A stretch of DNA of 9,402 nt from Anaerolineales bacterium (lineage in GTDB: Bacteria; Chloroflexota; Anaerolineae; 4572-78; J111). Location: contig JAAUSP010000281.1 of assembly GCA_012032575.1 (NCBI GenBank), positions 1-9,402 of the forward strand, read 5' to 3'. Positions 7,187 through 9,402 of this stretch are shown piece by piece; the first letter of the stretch is position 1, and the number at the start of each line of letters is the position of its first letter. The notes beneath the pieces were generated by a model. It worked only from the letters and a program-made list of their open reading frames with translations, was not told the origin of the DNA and did not search any database. The translations under genes and the position numbers were made by a program.

Positions 7187-7576
7187 CTAAGGTAATTGGA
7201 TGAGTCGCTCAATCTCGATTAGCACAGCAGCCAGGTCAGGGGCAGATGAGGGAATAATCTGGTCCTGAGTGCCTTCGTGTTTATGATGAGGATAGGTGGG
7301 CAAGTTAAGTTTTTTGTGATGCCCGGTGTTATCGTAACGAAAAACGAGGGTTTTGGTGGCGCTCATGTATTGATAAACGTACATGAGACGATTTATATGG
7401 GTTTCAACATCTACAAATTCCCGCAGATGAAGGGTTGAGCCATCGGCAAAATAGAGTTCACCGTGGGCAAAACCTGCATGAGTTCCCCGTTTATCATAAG
7501 TAATGTTCGATGATTGTACGATCAAACAGGTCTCCACGGTTTCACGAATCTGTTGGAAGTAGAGTTCAATTCGCAA
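7187..7576 (-). CDS. TumE-family (DUF6516) putative toxin
   Basis: This 129-residue protein matches the DUF6516/TumE family: [20 protein letters not shown] (37-55), a run with YVYQY (66-70), then [14 protein letters not shown] (77-90) and [11 protein letters not shown] (92-102). The conserved Arg/Asp/His positions (RYDN..HH and HHKH) are the family signature. Its proteins are annotated as toxins of two-gene systems; the molecular target is not evident from sequence. The start is TTG at 7576, chosen because AAGGGA lies six bases upstream and because the conserved region needs most of the frame. It overlaps the upstream gene by 11 bases. The stop is TAG at 7189-7187, directly before the fructokinase ribosome binding site. 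The base composition is distinctly AT-richer than that of carB or the oxidoreductase. Confidence 0.85.
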   Translation of the reverse strand: MRIELYFQQIRETVETCLIVQSSNITYDKRGTHAGFAHGELYFADGSTLHLREFVDVETHINRLMYVYQYMSATKTLVFRYDNTGHHKKLNLPTYPHHKHEGTQDQIIPSSAPDLAAVLIEIERLIQLP

Positions 7577-7856
7577 ACTGAATCCCTTGCAAAATATCTA
7601 TTTTTTCGCGCAACTTCTCCAACAGCCGATACTCACCAATCCATTCGGCAAAATCCAGTGACTCTTCAAATTCATCAGCCTCATAACGCGCAATGAATTC
7701 AAGCGTGGATAAGTGGTATTGGGTTTCAAATCCGGTCAACCGCTGTTCCGTTCGCTGAACGCCAGCCTGCAGCAAACGCAGTTCATTGGCCAGGGCCGCC
7801 TCAACCAACGGTTTCAAAGGACGTTGATGAGTGGAAACAAGGGTTAATTCAGTCAT
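7566..7856 (-). CDS. Putative antitoxin partner of the TumE-family toxin
   Basis: This is a 96-residue, largely helical, charged protein. The central part (ELRLLQAGVQRTEQRLTGFE, followed by a segment around STLEFIARY and a Glu/Asp-rich stretch DEFEESLDFAEWIGEY) matches the small proteins that regularly precede DUF6516/TumE genes. The N-terminal half is probably coiled-coil. No obvious DNA-binding motif is seen, so whether it represses its own promoter is open. The ATG at 7856 has AGAGAGG four bases upstream. It is the first gene of the operon, directly behind a strong promoter, and overlaps the toxin by 11 bases. Confidence 0.8.
   Translation of the reverse strand: MTELTLVSTHQRPLKPLVEAALANELRLLQAGVQRTEQRLTGFETQYHLSTLEFIARYEADEFEESLDFAEWIGEYRLLEKLREKIDILQGIQFAN
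7583..7588 (-). promoter_or_regulatory. Ribosome binding site supporting a TTG start for the TumE-like gene
   Basis: AAGGGA on the minus strand lies six bases before TTG 7576-7574, inside the end of the antitoxin gene. A weak start codon for the toxin behind the antitoxin would favour excess antitoxin. Confidence 0.55.
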
Positions 7857-7957
7857 ACAGCCTCTCTTTCACCCTTTGATTATACTAATCTTCAGAAGCA
7901 GGGGCAAGTATATTTTAGCCGGTCTTCCAAAACTTTAAACAGCAAAATCTGGCTACA
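7857..7957. other. Intergenic gap between carB and the TumE-type operon
   Basis: This 101-base AT-rich gap holds the toxin-antitoxin promoter and antitoxin ribosome binding site. I see no clear hairpin terminator for carB in it. Confidence 0.6.
7879..7907 (-). promoter_or_regulatory. Sigma-70-type promoter of the TumE-type operon
   Basis: On the minus strand a -35 box TTGCCC (7907-7902, 4 of 6) and a perfect -10 box TATAAT (7884-7879) are exactly 17 bases apart. The predicted start near 7872 leaves a leader of only about 16 bases. It probably drives antitoxin, toxin and, by read-through, the fructokinase. Confidence 0.75.

Positions 7958-9402
<1,445 letters not shown>

Overview
The window reads as chromosomal DNA of a free-living bacterium, most probably a member of the Chloroflexota (Anaerolineae-like). 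This is an inference from the gene set and style, not from a marker gene: a Ser/Thr-kinase-like membrane protein with a Thr/Pro-rich outer linker, dispersed palindromic repeats, and DUF433/DUF5615 and TumE-type modules in a GC-rich background. Positions 8401-8460 hold 42 G/C of 60, while 7561-7620, inside a toxin-antitoxin module, hold 23 of 60.

Layout. Positions 1-616 (+) carry the C-terminal third or so of isocitrate lyase, followed by a strong intrinsic terminator. Every other gene is on the minus strand. Positions 617-839 hold a nested palindromic element. Positions 840-2410 hold a transmembrane kinase-like protein broken by three single-base indels; its kinase domain lacks key catalytic residues. 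Positions 2502-3109 hold a DUF433/DUF5615 toxin-antitoxin pair with its own consensus promoter. Positions 3257-4648 hold a berberine-bridge-type FAD oxidoreductase with two compensating indels and a clear terminator. Positions 4649-5090 are a gene-poor spacer with hairpins, a twin 9-bp repeat and a 43-residue remnant of a cupredoxin-like gene. Positions 5091-6206 hold an AlkZ-type (HTH_42) DNA glycosylase candidate. Positions 6210-6273 hold a short tandem and inverted repeat. Positions 6286-7172 hold a ROK-family fructokinase with one frameshift. Positions 7187-7856 hold a second toxin-antitoxin pair, TumE-type, with a near-perfect promoter. Positions 7958-9402 hold the C-terminal part of carbamoyl-phosphate synthase large subunit (carB), which carries an in-frame palindromic repeat inside its ATP-grasp region.

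How the genes relate. There is no single pathway: housekeeping genes (glyoxylate shunt, pyrimidine/arginine precursor synthesis, sugar phosphorylation, DNA repair) alternate with AT-richer accessory toxin-antitoxin modules. The TumE-type pair and the fructokinase are spaced tightly enough to share a transcript.

Six single-base indels in three genes all fall in or next to short homopolymers. This points more to residual assembly errors than to real gene decay, although the kinase could be either. I see no clear novel multi-gene defence or biosynthetic system. The observations most worth following are the repeat-derived peptide in carB, the predicted pseudokinase receptor, and the Gln-Ala-Gln DNA glycosylase.
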